Source: Deltaproteobacteria bacterium (GTDB taxonomy: Bacteria; Desulfobacterota; Desulfomonilia; UBA1062). From it: a DNA stretch of 64,000 nt. The stretch is from NCBI GenBank assembly GCA_018433775.1, contig JAHDQN010000001.1, positions 1 through 64,000 on the forward strand, read 5' to 3'. Of the stretch, positions 25,017-33,759 are shown piece after piece; within the stretch, counting starts at the first letter, position 1, and each line of letters opens with the position of its first letter. Under the pieces are notes generated by a model. That model made no database searches, had not been told where the DNA came from, and worked only from the letters and a program-made list of their open reading frames with translations. The translations under genes were made by a program, and so were the position numbers.

Positions 25017-26777
25017 ATGAAGATCGACCTGAATGCTTATATTTCCGAATTCACCTTGAGAAGGCTTGCCGGCTCTCAGGGCTACCGGCTGGGGGTCGAG
25101 TATTTCCACGACTCGCGGGTGCGCTCGCTCAAGGAAAAGAGCGGGAGCATCACCGCTTCGGTGATGGGGTCTGAAAAATACCGCACGCAGATCAAGGTCG
25201 ACAAGACCAGCATGGAGATCGAGTTCTCCTGCTCGTGCCCCGTGGGCCTTGAGGGGAAGTTCTGCAAGCATCTGGTGGCGACGGGTCTCCATTGGCTCGA
25301 CAAGCAGCAGAAGGAGAGCGCGCGACACAACGGGAAACGGGGAGCGGTCCACCTGTCGGTCCCGGAGTGGCTGGCCCGGCAGAAAAAGTCGGTGCTGGTC
25401 GATCTGATCCTGGAGCATGCCGACGATGACGACGATTTCTGGAACTGGCTGGAGATGCATGCTTCCCTGTACGATGACGGCTCCATCGACGTGGACCGGC
25501 TGAAAAAGTGTCTGTCGAACGTGATCTTCATGGACGATTTCATCGACTACCACGACAGCTACGATTACTTCTGCAGGGTGGAGAACGCACTCGACATCCT
25601 GGAGAATCTGCTGGAGAACGGCCATGCCGCTGAGGTCATGGATCTGGCGGAGCACGCGCTGACGAACGTGGAGCTGGCTTTGCACTCCCTGGGCGACCCG
25701 GGCGGCTACATGGACGACATCGTCTCCGGGCTCATCGACATCCACCATCGCGCGTGCAGAAAGGCGCGGCCCAACCGCAAGGACATGGCCCGGAGGCTCT
25801 TCGAGTGGGAGCTGGGCTCGGAGCACGACATCTTTTCCGGGGCGGCCGACACCTATGCCGATGTCCTGGGCGATGAGGGCCTCGCCGAGTACCGCAGGCT
25901 CGCGGAAAAGGCATGGACCGGGGTCAAGCCGCTGGGGCCCGGGGAAAAGACCCAGTTCGACTTCTACCGGTACCGCCTCCGGAACATCATGGAGACGCTC
26001 GCCCGCCGGGAGGGGAACATCGACTTCCTCGCGGAGATCAAGAAGAGCGACCTCACCCGGCCGGTCTGTTTTCTGGAGATCGCCCAGCTCTACCAGGAGG
26101 CGGGCAGGGACGACGAGGCCCTGGCTTGGGCGGAGCGGGGGGTCCGGGCCTTTGAAAAGAACCCGGACGTGCAGCTCGTCGACTTCCTGGCGGAAGCCTA
26201 CCACCGGCAGGGTTTCCACGAAAAGGCGCTGGGCCTCATCTGGCTCTCCTTTACCCTGAGCCCGGGGCTGCCGCGGTATCACAGCCTGAAAAAACATGCC
26301 AGGAGATCCAGGGTGTGGCCCGAATGGAGGGACAAGGCCATCGCCCTGATCCGTGAGCGCCTCGAGCACAAAAAGCTCACCCAGAACAGGAGCAGGGGGC
26401 CCATGAGGCTCTACAACCGCATCGACCACTCGCTTCTCGTGCAGATCCACCTTGAGGACAACGACGTCGACTCCGCATGGGAAGAGGCCAGGTCCGGCGG
26501 GTGCTCCGACGTGCTCTGGATGCAGCTCGCGCTCAGGCGGGAGAAGAGCCACCCCGAGGAGTCGCTGCAGATCTATCAGCAGCAGATCGGGGCCGTGATC
26601 AACCGGAAGAACAACGACGCCTACCAGGAGGCTGTCAGGCTGCTGGTCAGGATCAGGGATCTCATGGCCAGGCTCGACAGGGAAAAGGATTTCGGCCCCT
26701 ACCTCAAGCAGCTCGGAACCGAGCACAGCAGAAAGCGCAACTTCATGAAGCTGCTGGAAAAGAAAAGGTGGATCTGA
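25017..26777 (+). CDS. SWIM zinc-finger protein with helical repeat region
   Basis: The 586-residue protein carries a SWIM zinc finger near residues 72-85: CSC, nine residues, then CKH (CxCx9CxH). SWIM fingers bind DNA or protein and occur in transposases, SNF2 helicase partners and many orphan proteins. The remainder is helical, with TPR-like pairs (FLEIAQLYQEAGRDDEALAW; VDFLAEAYHRQGFHEKALGL; LVQIHLEDNDVDSAWEEA). No partner helicase is adjacent. The ribosome binding site is weak (AAAAGAG). The gene ends 3 nt before a cluster of F2 repeats. Probably a scaffold protein; function unknown. Confidence 0.8.
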   Translation: MKIDLNAYISEFTLRRLAGSQGYRLGVEYFHDSRVRSLKEKSGSITASVMGSEKYRTQIKVDKTSMEIEFSCSCPVGLEGKFCKHLVATGLHWLDKQQKESARHNGKRGAVHLSVPEWLARQKKSVLVDLILEHADDDDDFWNWLEMHASLYDDGSIDVDRLKKCLSNVIFMDDFIDYHDSYDYFCRVENALDILENLLENGHAAEVMDLAEHALTNVELALHSLGDPGGYMDDIVSGLIDIHHRACRKARPNRKDMARRLFEWELGSEHDIFSGAADTYADVLGDEGLAEYRRLAEKAWTGVKPLGPGEKTQFDFYRYRLRNIMETLARREGNIDFLAEIKKSDLTRPVCFLEIAQLYQEAGRDDEALAWAERGVRAFEKNPDVQLVDFLAEAYHRQGFHEKALGLIWLSFTLSPGLPRYHSLKKHARRSRVWPEWRDKAIALIRERLEHKKLTQNRSRGPMRLYNRIDHSLLVQIHLEDNDVDSAWEEARSGGCSDVLWMQLALRREKSHPEESLQIYQQQIGAVINRKNNDAYQEAVRLLVRIRDLMARLDREKDFGPYLKQLGTEHSRKRNFMKLLEKKRWI

Positions 26778-26779
26778 CC

Positions 26780-26968
26780 AATTCGGGGACGGGTTCACAT
26801 TTCCCCGGCAAAGACCAATTCGGAATTCGGGGACGGGAATTCGGGGACGGGTTCACATTTCCCCATTATGAATGAGAAAAGAGATGCGGCCGGTGAATGG
26901 GAAATGTGAACCCGTCCCCGAATTAGACCTGAATTGCGCGATGGGAAATGTGAACCCGTCCCCGAATT
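26780..26968. repeat. Cluster of four F2 repeats between convergent genes
   Basis: Forward copies are at 26780-26806 and 26823-26864 (the second begins with an extra partial unit, GGGGACGGGAATTC), and inverted copies at 26899-26924 and 26943-26968. The shared core is GGGGACGGGTTCACATTTCC. Facing copies can pair into long hairpins. They fill the gap between the SWIM gene stop (26777) and the histidine kinase stop (26981). Confidence 0.92.
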
Positions 26969-26980
26969 GGGGGAGCTGCT

Positions 26981-29900
26981 TCAGCTCAGTTTGTCCCGAA
27001 GTGCACGGCTGATGGTGTTCTTGAGTTCTCTGGTTCCGGCGGGTTTGATGAGCAGTTCCCTGATACCCAGAGATCTGGCCTCGTCCTGGCTGATGATATC
27101 GTTGTACCCCGTGCATAATACGACAGGGGTGTCAGGCCGAACAGTGAGGATTTTTCTGGAAAGCTCCAATCCCGTTATCCCGGGCATGGTCAGGTCAGTG
27201 ATGACCAGATCGAACTCATGGGGCTCCTCATTGAATCGCTGAAGCGCTGCAAGGCCGTCCTGAAACGATGCCACCCGATACCCTGACTGCCTCAGTGACC
27301 GCGTAAGGCTGGAAAGGACGATCTCCTCGTCATCGACCAGGAGGATGCTCTCCTTCGCCTGGACTTCAGCCGTGCTCCCGGCAGGTGGAGCCTGTGCCCG
27401 GTGTTCCGTGCCGCATACCGGGAGATACACCGTGAAGAGAGATCCTTTTCCTTGCTCGCTTTCCACGGTGACGGCTCCCCCATGGCTTCTCACGATGCCG
27501 TGCACTACGGAAAGGCCCATGCCGGTGCCCTTGCCCACATCCTTGGTCGTAAAGAACGGCTCAAAGATCCGGTCCACTACCTCGGGTTTCATTCCGATAC
27601 CGGTATCTTTGACCGTCAGTACGAGATAATCCCCTTCCCGCAAGTCCTGGTGACCGTGCAGAGACGTTATTCTGGTCTTCGCCAGCCCGACTACTATGGT
27701 GCCCTGGTGTGGCCCGTACGCGTCAGCGGCATTTTTGCAGAGGTTCATGATCACCTGCTGAAGCTGAACGGGATCGCCCATGACCGCATCCGCCCGTACA
27801 CTGAAATGCTGCTGTATGCTGACGGTGCTCGGCAGCGTGGATTTCAGGAAGCTCACGGTCTCTGCCAGCAGCGGCCTGAGGTGAACGGGCTGAACCACCC
27901 GCTCGCTCTTCCTGCTGAAGGAGAGAATCTTCTTCACGAGATCTCCCTGCCTGTGTGCAGCCTTCAGGGTCTGTTCAAGAATGTCGCGTCGAGAGGATAC
28001 ATGCGGCTCCATATCGAGGAGCTCTTCGAGGTTGATGATGACGGGATAGAGGATATTGTTCAGGTCATGGGCAATGCCGCCGGCAAACCGGTCAAGGGCC
28101 TCGATCCGCTGAGCCTGGGCAAGCTGGAGCTCGATTTTGCGCTTTTCTCCTTCCGCTCTTTCACGCTCGGCTATCTCTTCCCGGAGCTCTTTGTTCTTCT
28201 CTTCCAGCTCTATGGTACGGATCCCGACCAGATCTTCCAGACTCTGGCGATACCTGTCCAGCTCTTCTTCCGCCTTCTTCCGTTCAGTAATATCCTGTAC
28301 GATACCGATGAAATAATCCGGCTTCCCGTCGGCCAGACGTGAACACCGCACCGAGATACTGGTCCAGATGGGCTGTCCGTCTTTGCGGATATACCGTTTT
28401 TCCATGGAATACCCGTCAATCTCTCCCGAAAGCACCCGGTTGAACTGGACAACATCGGTTTCCAGGTCATCGGGGTGAGTCAGCTCGGCCCAGGTCATGT
28501 GCATGAGCTCGTCACGACTGTAGCCAAGGATTTCGCACAGGCGATCGTTTGCCTCTATCCATCCCTTCTCCAGGGAGGTAACGGTAAGCCCGAAGGCGTG
28601 CTGCTCAAAATAACTGCGAAAACGCGCCTCGCTGCTCCGCAGGTTCTCCTCCATCCTCTTGCGTTCGGTGATATCCCGGACTGTGGCCCACATGCCCGCG
28701 GGATTACCCGCCTCATCCCTGATGAGCACCGTCCTCAGGTCCACGGGAAAGACAGTGCCGTCCTTTTTCCGGTACTCTTTTTCATAAACATCCGAATATC
28801 CCCGCCTGAGCACCTGTGTCTGAACGATGGACTCCTCCATCTCATGCCATTTTTCAGGAGTGACGTCCCGATACGTGAGCGAGCTGATTTCTTCAGGGGC
28901 ATATCCCAGCATGCTCAGGTAATATCTGTTGTAATCTTTGACGTTTCCTTCCATATCAGTGCTGACAAAGGCATCCCTGATGCTCTCGTGCAGTTTGCGG
29001 TATTTGTGCTCCGATATCCGGAGCGCCTCTTCGATAAGCTTGCGCTCGGTGATGTCCTGGACAGTGCCGAACGAACGGGCGGGGCGGCCCGTCTCGTCGT
29101 ACTCGGTGCGGCCGATTTCGCTGACCCACTTGATGCGGCCGTCCTTCATCAGCAGCCGGTGTTCGATCTCGTATGGTGTTCCGCTCTCGACAGAGGTGCG
29201 GTACGCGTTGTCGACCATGGCGCGGTCATCCGGATGGACCATCTCCAGGAATGCCTCGTACGAGGCTGCAAAGCTCTCGCGGCTGACTCCGAACAAATCG
29301 AAGATCCCATCAGACCATACGAGACGCCCGGCGACCAGGTCGAGGTCCCATCGGCCCATGCGGGCGATTTCCTGAGCCTCCCGCAGATTCGCCTCATTTT
29401 CCCGCAGTCTTTCTTCGGTCTGCTTCTGCTGGCTGATGTCCCGCATGATAGTGGATATGGATTCGACCTCCCCGCTTTCGGAACGATGCGTCATAATCAC
29501 CTGCGAGACCGGTATCTCGCGGCCGTCTCTGCTCAGGACAGCCGTTTCCCCTTCCCATATCCCGTGCCTGAGCGCGGCTGGGACGCCCTCATCCGTCACT
29601 GTCCTGAAGGCCCACTCGGGGTGCGCATCGTGTATTCTGTATCCCCGGATGTCTTCATCATCATCCAGGCCAAGCATGCGGCGACCGGCGGCATTCATGT
29701 AGGCCACCTCTCCATCCGGCCTTGTTGTGGCAATCAGGTCGCTCGTGCTTTCCAGGATTGCCGTCAGGCGAACCCGTTCATCCTCGGCCAGTTTGCGCTT
29801 GGTGGTCTCCTCGACTGCTATGCTGACGGCTTGCACCTGACCGTCGTCTGCCTTGATGGGCAATATATGCGCCATCCAGGAGCGAGCCCGGCCTGCTACG

Positions 29901-30196
29901 GGAGCAGGTGACTCCGAGAGCTCGATATCGTAGAGAGGCTCTCCTTTATCGACAACCGAACGGGCAAGGGATTCAATTTTGCCTGAGAAATCAAATGGAA
30001 TTACTTCCCGCAGAGTTTTGCCCAGATACTCGTCGGCATGAATGCCGTCAATTCCGGCAAGGCTTTCATTGATTCTCATAATACGGAGCGATCTGTCCAG
30101 AACGCACAGCCCGATGGGCAATGAGTTATATGCCGCCTTCCACTCTTCACATTCCTTGATCAGATTCGTTCCATCCTGCTCAGGACTGTTTTGCAT
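26981..30196 (-). CDS. Hybrid histidine kinase with five PAS domains and a receiver
   Basis: The soluble hybrid kinase is about 1071 residues, with no membrane segment. Five PAS/PAC modules lie at roughly 15-135, 142-260, 270-385, 390-515 and 520-645, each ending in a D(I/V)(T/S)-type PAC signature such as VQDITERK. A coiled coil follows, then the H-box GGIAHDLNNILYPV (His about 710), N-box NLCKNAADAY, G-boxes DTGIGM and GKGTGMGLSVV, and a C-terminal receiver with VDDEE, LVITDLTMPG (Asp about 1001) and Lys in LIKPAG. Phosphorelay to an unlinked partner is expected. ATG 30196 is chosen; a TTG at 30232 is possible. It is less similar to the other three kinases nearby. Confidence 0.93.
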   Translation of the reverse strand: MQNSPEQDGTNLIKECEEWKAAYNSLPIGLCVLDRSLRIMRINESLAGIDGIHADEYLGKTLREVIPFDFSGKIESLARSVVDKGEPLYDIELSESPAPVAGRARSWMAHILPIKADDGQVQAVSIAVEETTKRKLAEDERVRLTAILESTSDLIATTRPDGEVAYMNAAGRRMLGLDDDEDIRGYRIHDAHPEWAFRTVTDEGVPAALRHGIWEGETAVLSRDGREIPVSQVIMTHRSESGEVESISTIMRDISQQKQTEERLRENEANLREAQEIARMGRWDLDLVAGRLVWSDGIFDLFGVSRESFAASYEAFLEMVHPDDRAMVDNAYRTSVESGTPYEIEHRLLMKDGRIKWVSEIGRTEYDETGRPARSFGTVQDITERKLIEEALRISEHKYRKLHESIRDAFVSTDMEGNVKDYNRYYLSMLGYAPEEISSLTYRDVTPEKWHEMEESIVQTQVLRRGYSDVYEKEYRKKDGTVFPVDLRTVLIRDEAGNPAGMWATVRDITERKRMEENLRSSEARFRSYFEQHAFGLTVTSLEKGWIEANDRLCEILGYSRDELMHMTWAELTHPDDLETDVVQFNRVLSGEIDGYSMEKRYIRKDGQPIWTSISVRCSRLADGKPDYFIGIVQDITERKKAEEELDRYRQSLEDLVGIRTIELEEKNKELREEIAERERAEGEKRKIELQLAQAQRIEALDRFAGGIAHDLNNILYPVIINLEELLDMEPHVSSRRDILEQTLKAAHRQGDLVKKILSFSRKSERVVQPVHLRPLLAETVSFLKSTLPSTVSIQQHFSVRADAVMGDPVQLQQVIMNLCKNAADAYGPHQGTIVVGLAKTRITSLHGHQDLREGDYLVLTVKDTGIGMKPEVVDRIFEPFFTTKDVGKGTGMGLSVVHGIVRSHGGAVTVESEQGKGSLFTVYLPVCGTEHRAQAPPAGSTAEVQAKESILLVDDEEIVLSSLTRSLRQSGYRVASFQDGLAALQRFNEEPHEFDLVITDLTMPGITGLELSRKILTVRPDTPVVLCTGYNDIISQDEARSLGIRELLIKPAGTRELKNTISRALRDKLS

Positions 30197-30401
30197 ACGA
30201 ACCGTCTTTCTGCCCGTGCTGATTTGTGTCAACCGGGAGAATCCAAGAACCCGCGATCATGTTCTCTTCATATATACAGATGCTCTTCAACCCTGTAAGA
30301 TCCATGTAATGATATAATGTTCACCATCATCACATGCAAGTGCGTACCTTGAGCATTTTCTTGCTGCTTTTTGAAAACAGCCTGAAAGTCATTCCCGTGG
30401 A

Positions 30402-30656
30402 GAATTCGGGGGCAGGTTCTTTGAGCTCAAGCCCGAGTTCGCGCTCGAGATAGTGACAGGCTCTGCCTGCCTTGGCGGGGGCTCGGTGGGCATCGTGGCC
30501 AACCAGCCCGCTTATTTGGCAGGGATGTTCACCGTGAACAGCCCCGAGTCTTTTATCCCGGCAGAACCGGGCCCGGAGCGACTATCTGGGCGGGGAACGA
30601 CGAGGGACGGCCCCGCACGGCAGGAGAAAAGGCTGGTAAGCAGTGAAGGAGGGTGA
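30402..30656 (+). pseudogene. Remnant of a biotin-dependent acyl-CoA carboxylase carboxyltransferase
   Basis: In one frame the DNA encodes GGRFFELKPEFALEIVTGSA then CLGGGSVGIVANQPAYLAGM. This matches the consensus of propionyl-/methylmalonyl-CoA carboxyltransferase beta subunits (FFE...FA..IV.G.ARL.GRSVGIVANQP). The match ends near VNS and the remaining residues to the stop are unrelated. There is no start, no upstream domain and no downstream half, so this is an isolated internal fragment of about 45 codons left by deletion or recombination. The surrounding 800 nt (30197-31005) hold no intact gene. Confidence 0.68.
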
Positions 30657-30732
30657 GGGGTGTTGCTATTTGTGCATAATGCATTAATATTATATCATTA
30701 TCTCATCACGTTCATCTCGCCGGCATAGACCC

Positions 30733-30870
30733 GTGTTCATCCAGGATGCTTCCGCCGATGCCGTGAAGTCCCTGGTTGCGCACATCGGGACCATGGAGAG
30801 GAACAACGTATCCTTCGCGGCATTCGGAGTACAGCTGGCAGAGGCCCGTGGAGCGGGAAGGGAGATGTGA
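30733..30870 (+). other. Possible C-terminal remnant ending in an F2 repeat
   Basis: A short frame from a GTG encodes VFIQDASADAVKSLVAHIG and continues TMERNNVSFAAFGVQLAEAR before stopping. The composition looks protein-like, but there is no ribosome binding site and I cannot name a family. Its TGA lies inside the F2 repeat that follows, so the repeat may have truncated a larger gene. Low certainty. Confidence 0.25.
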
Positions 30871-30886
30871 ACCCGTCCCCGAATTC
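30860..30886. repeat. F2 repeat copy
   Basis: GGGAGATGTGAACCCGTCCC then CGAATTC; one base differs from the usual GGGAAATGTG. It supplies the stop codon of the preceding short frame. Confidence 0.85.
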
Positions 30887-31005
30887 TCTTATCAGACTCA
30901 GAGGAAAATGGTATGTAAGCCGGGTGCGGCCGGGCTGCGCTTCCGGTGGAGAGAAGACCGGAAAGGGGAGAAAGAGGAAAATAGCTTGAGGGAGGTGAAG
31001 ACGCC

Positions 31006-31575
31006 ATGACGGATTTCAGGGATCTGATGAGAATACGGCGGTCGGTGCGTGACTACGAGGACAGAAAGGTGCCGGTGTCCCTGGTCAGAGAGCTCATCGC
31101 GGATGCCTGCGAGGCGCCAAGCGCGAGCAACCGCCAGCCTTGGGGGTTTGCCGTGGTGGCGGAGAAGGGAATGATGGGGCGGCTCTCCGATGAGAGCAAG
31201 AAGAACCTCCTGAACGACATGAAGACTTTGAAGTCGCCAACGTTGAGGCTGTACCGGCCCGTTCTGAAGGACGAGAATTTCAACGTGTACTACAACGCCC
31301 CCTGCCTGGTGTTCATCACGGGTCCCAAGGGCCTGCATTCGGCGGTAAAGGACTGCAGCCTCGCGGCGTCGTACTTCATGCTTTCCGCCGCGGACCGGGG
31401 ACTGGGCACCTGCTGGGTGGATCTGGGCTCTGCCGTCCAAGACCCGGAGATCCTGGCAGAGCTCCATATACCCGAAGACCACCGGATCGTCGCCGCCATC
31501 GTCGTGGGCTATCCGCGGGTCATTCCCGAACGGCCGCCCAGGAACGAGCCCAGGATCCTGGCGATCATCGAATAA
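31006..31575 (+). CDS. Nitroreductase-family flavoprotein
   Basis: The 189-residue FMN-dependent oxidoreductase of the nitroreductase fold has RIRRSVRDYEDRKVP at the N-terminus (FMN phosphate-binding Arg and Ser), EAPSASNRQPWGF (isoalloxazine contacts), a mid helix DCSLAASYFMLSAADRGLGT and C-terminal HRIVAAIVVGYP. Such enzymes reduce nitro compounds, quinones or flavins with NAD(P)H. The ATG follows GAGGGAGGTGAAG. It is isolated between kinase genes and is followed by an inverted pair of F2 repeats. Confidence 0.9.
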   Translation: MTDFRDLMRIRRSVRDYEDRKVPVSLVRELIADACEAPSASNRQPWGFAVVAEKGMMGRLSDESKKNLLNDMKTLKSPTLRLYRPVLKDENFNVYYNAPCLVFITGPKGLHSAVKDCSLAASYFMLSAADRGLGTCWVDLGSAVQDPEILAELHIPEDHRIVAAIVVGYPRVIPERPPRNEPRILAIIE

Positions 31576-31578
31576 AGA

Positions 31579-31679
31579 GAATTCGGGGACGGGTTCACAT
31601 TTCCCCGATAAATACCCAAACTTGGTCCTCGAATAGGAGGGAAATGGGAAATGGGAAATGTGAACCCGTCCCCGAATTC
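31579..31679. repeat. Inverted pair of F2 repeats between convergent genes
   Basis: A forward copy (31579-31606, GAATTCGGGGACGGGTTCAC...) faces an inverted copy (31653-31679) across 46 nt that include a small GGGAAAT triplication (31639-31658). The pair fills the gap between the nitroreductase stop (31575) and the kinase stop (31683) and could form one long bidirectional hairpin. Confidence 0.9.
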
Positions 31680-31682
31680 TTT

Positions 31683-33623
31683 TCAGGTACGGATGCTTTT
31701 CTCCCTCAGAACGGGCAGCAGCACGGTGAAGGAGGAACCGACACCCGGCTTGCTCCAGACGGTGATGGCCCCGTTATGATCGTGGACGATCCCGTGGACC
31801 ACGGACAGGCCCATGCCCGTGCCCTCGCCCTGGTCCTTGGTGGTGAAGAAGGGGTCGAAGATCCGCTCCACGATCATCTCGTCCATGCCTTCCCCGGTAT
31901 CGCTGACCGTGATCTCCACGTAGGGACCGGGACTGAGATCCGGGGATATCTGCGGGGCCGACTGCTCGCCGATCTCCACGCACCGCAGGCTCACCTCGAG
32001 GAGCCCGCCGTTTTTTCTCATGGCGTGCCGCGCATTGCTGCCCAGGTTCATGAGCACCTGCTTGATCCGGATGGAATCTCCCAGAACGAGTGCGTCTCCT
32101 GCTTCGAGCCTGGGGTGGATATCGATGGTGGGAGGCAGGGCAGCCCTGAGAAAGGACAGGGTCTCCCTGACCAGGGGCGTGACGGGCAGGGGCTTTTTCT
32201 CCTGGGGGGCCTGGCGGCTGAAGGTCAGGATATGGTTCACCAGATCCACCCCGAGCCGGGCGGCCTTGAGGATTTCCTCCAGGATCGGGGTTTCCGGGCC
32301 GCCTATCCCCGCGTCTTCCATGAGCGTCTCGGTATTGATGAGGATGGGGGTGAAGATGTTCTTGAGGTCGTGGGCGATGCCGCCCGCCAGCGTTCCGATG
32401 GCCTCCAGCTTCTGGGTCTGGGCGAGCTGCTGATGGAGCTTCGTCTCCCTGGTCGTGTCACGGAAAAGGGCTACATAGTTGGACACGCGCAGCGATTCAT
32501 CAAAAACAGGGGTGATGGTCAGGCTGATCTCGACCTGGTCCCCCGACTTTTTCCTCCTGGAGCTCCGGCCGTTCCAGGGCTTGCCCTCTTTCTGAACCCG
32601 GGTGAGAATTTCCTCGTACATGTTGCAGGCAAGGTGGTCTTTACAGGATGTAACGCTTTTGCCCACCACATCGTGCCGTTTGTGGCCGCTGATGTTTTCG
32701 AATGCAGGGTTTGCATATTCGACCACCCAATCGGCGTCGAAGAGCACGATTCCTTCCCCGGCCTGATCGATCGCCGTGACCAGTCGACAGAGGTCCTGCT
32801 TCATCTTCATGCGCTCGCTGACATTGATCCCGATGCCGGCGCAGGAGCCGTCCGAAAGCCTGACATTGGCCCACGAGGCGGTGATGATCCCGCCCGAGCG
32901 GGTGACCATCCTGATGTCGCGCCAGCCCGGGCGTGCCTCCAGCATATATTCCCACACCTCCTGCCGATAGGACGGGTCGGGATAACAGGCGGCCATGAGG
33001 TCCATGTGCCGGATCTCTTCCCAGGACCATCCCAGCAACCTCTCCAGCTCGCGGTTGACGAGCCTGATCCTTCCCGTCGGGTCATAAAAGCAGAGCATCA
33101 CCGGGACATGGTCGAACACGGTCTGGATCGTCTCTCTCTGCTCCGTGAGCTCACCACCCGGGCTCGTGTGGTCCTGCGCGCCGGGTCTCATCTCCTGCCC
33201 GGGACCTCCGGAGAACGGTTTGCCCGGGTTGATCTCCTCCAGAAAAACCGTGAGACACTCTCCCGCGGGCAGGCAGCGCAGAAACAGCCGGCGGCCGCCC
33301 GGGCCGCCGCTGGGCATCTCGAAGCCGATCACCCGGTTTTCTCGATGGGCGCGGGTAAATTCATCGCACGGCCACCCGGCCGAAGCCCCCGGCAGCAGGT
33401 CCCGGGCCTGCATGCCGCGTGCGCCGCGGACCGGGATGTTCAGCATGGCTGCCGCGGAAGGGTTGATGTAGGTGACGCAGAGATCCTTGTCGAGGTGGAT
33501 CACTCCCAGGTCGAGCTTTTCGAAGATGCCCACCGCATCGATCACCGGATGGCCGGCGGCAGGACCCTGTGGAAGTGCACACGAAGAGTTCAATACAGGC
33601 GTATCATCGGTTTTCTGGTACAT
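31683..33623 (-). CDS. PAS histidine kinase (paralogue group A)
   Basis: The 646-residue soluble kinase has three PAS-like modules (about 30-130, 165-270 with VPVMLCFYDPTGRIRLVNRE, and 280-395 with AGEGIVLFDADWVVEY). The H-box is LEAIGTLAGGIAHDLKNIF (His about 418), N-box NLGSNARHAM, and G-boxes DTGEGMDE and GEGTGMGLSVVHG. No receiver is present. The kinase core and the last two PAS modules are closely related to the kinase at 36451-39219 and its core to 33760-35331, showing local gene duplication. A response regulator must be encoded elsewhere. The stop is 4 nt from an F2 repeat. Confidence 0.92.
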   Translation of the reverse strand: MYQKTDDTPVLNSSCALPQGPAAGHPVIDAVGIFEKLDLGVIHLDKDLCVTYINPSAAAMLNIPVRGARGMQARDLLPGASAGWPCDEFTRAHRENRVIGFEMPSGGPGGRRLFLRCLPAGECLTVFLEEINPGKPFSGGPGQEMRPGAQDHTSPGGELTEQRETIQTVFDHVPVMLCFYDPTGRIRLVNRELERLLGWSWEEIRHMDLMAACYPDPSYRQEVWEYMLEARPGWRDIRMVTRSGGIITASWANVRLSDGSCAGIGINVSERMKMKQDLCRLVTAIDQAGEGIVLFDADWVVEYANPAFENISGHKRHDVVGKSVTSCKDHLACNMYEEILTRVQKEGKPWNGRSSRRKKSGDQVEISLTITPVFDESLRVSNYVALFRDTTRETKLHQQLAQTQKLEAIGTLAGGIAHDLKNIFTPILINTETLMEDAGIGGPETPILEEILKAARLGVDLVNHILTFSRQAPQEKKPLPVTPLVRETLSFLRAALPPTIDIHPRLEAGDALVLGDSIRIKQVLMNLGSNARHAMRKNGGLLEVSLRCVEIGEQSAPQISPDLSPGPYVEITVSDTGEGMDEMIVERIFDPFFTTKDQGEGTGMGLSVVHGIVHDHNGAITVWSKPGVGSSFTVLLPVLREKSIRT

Positions 33624-33759
33624 TCCCTGTGAGCCTCCAAAAAGTCATCGCGCCACGGAAGACGTGACTTCATAACAAACGCCCTGCCCGGGAGCCCCTG
33701 TCGACTCGTCAGGGCAAGCGGCCATCAGACTATGTCGTTATGGGATACACCAAGGCAAG

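Noticed and set aside
24981-26798. 605-residue open frame opposite the SWIM protein
   Set aside because: The SWIM motif and TPR-like helices support the plus strand; the antisense frame is repetitive in composition and lacks a start signal.
26780-26968. CRISPR-like regular repeats
   Set aside because: There are only four copies, in both orientations, with unequal spacers and no leader or cas genes. They are palindromic dispersed repeats also found elsewhere in the window.
30196-30232. TTG start at 30232 or a TTGACA promoter at the same bases for the hybrid kinase
   Set aside because: No ribosome binding site precedes the TTG, and no -10 box lies at a suitable distance. The ATG at 30196 is simpler.
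31644-33632. 662-residue open frame on the plus strand opposite a histidine kinase gene
   Set aside because: The minus-strand frame carries clear H-, N- and G-boxes. The plus frame is a His/Gly/Asp-rich antisense shadow typical of GC-rich DNA.
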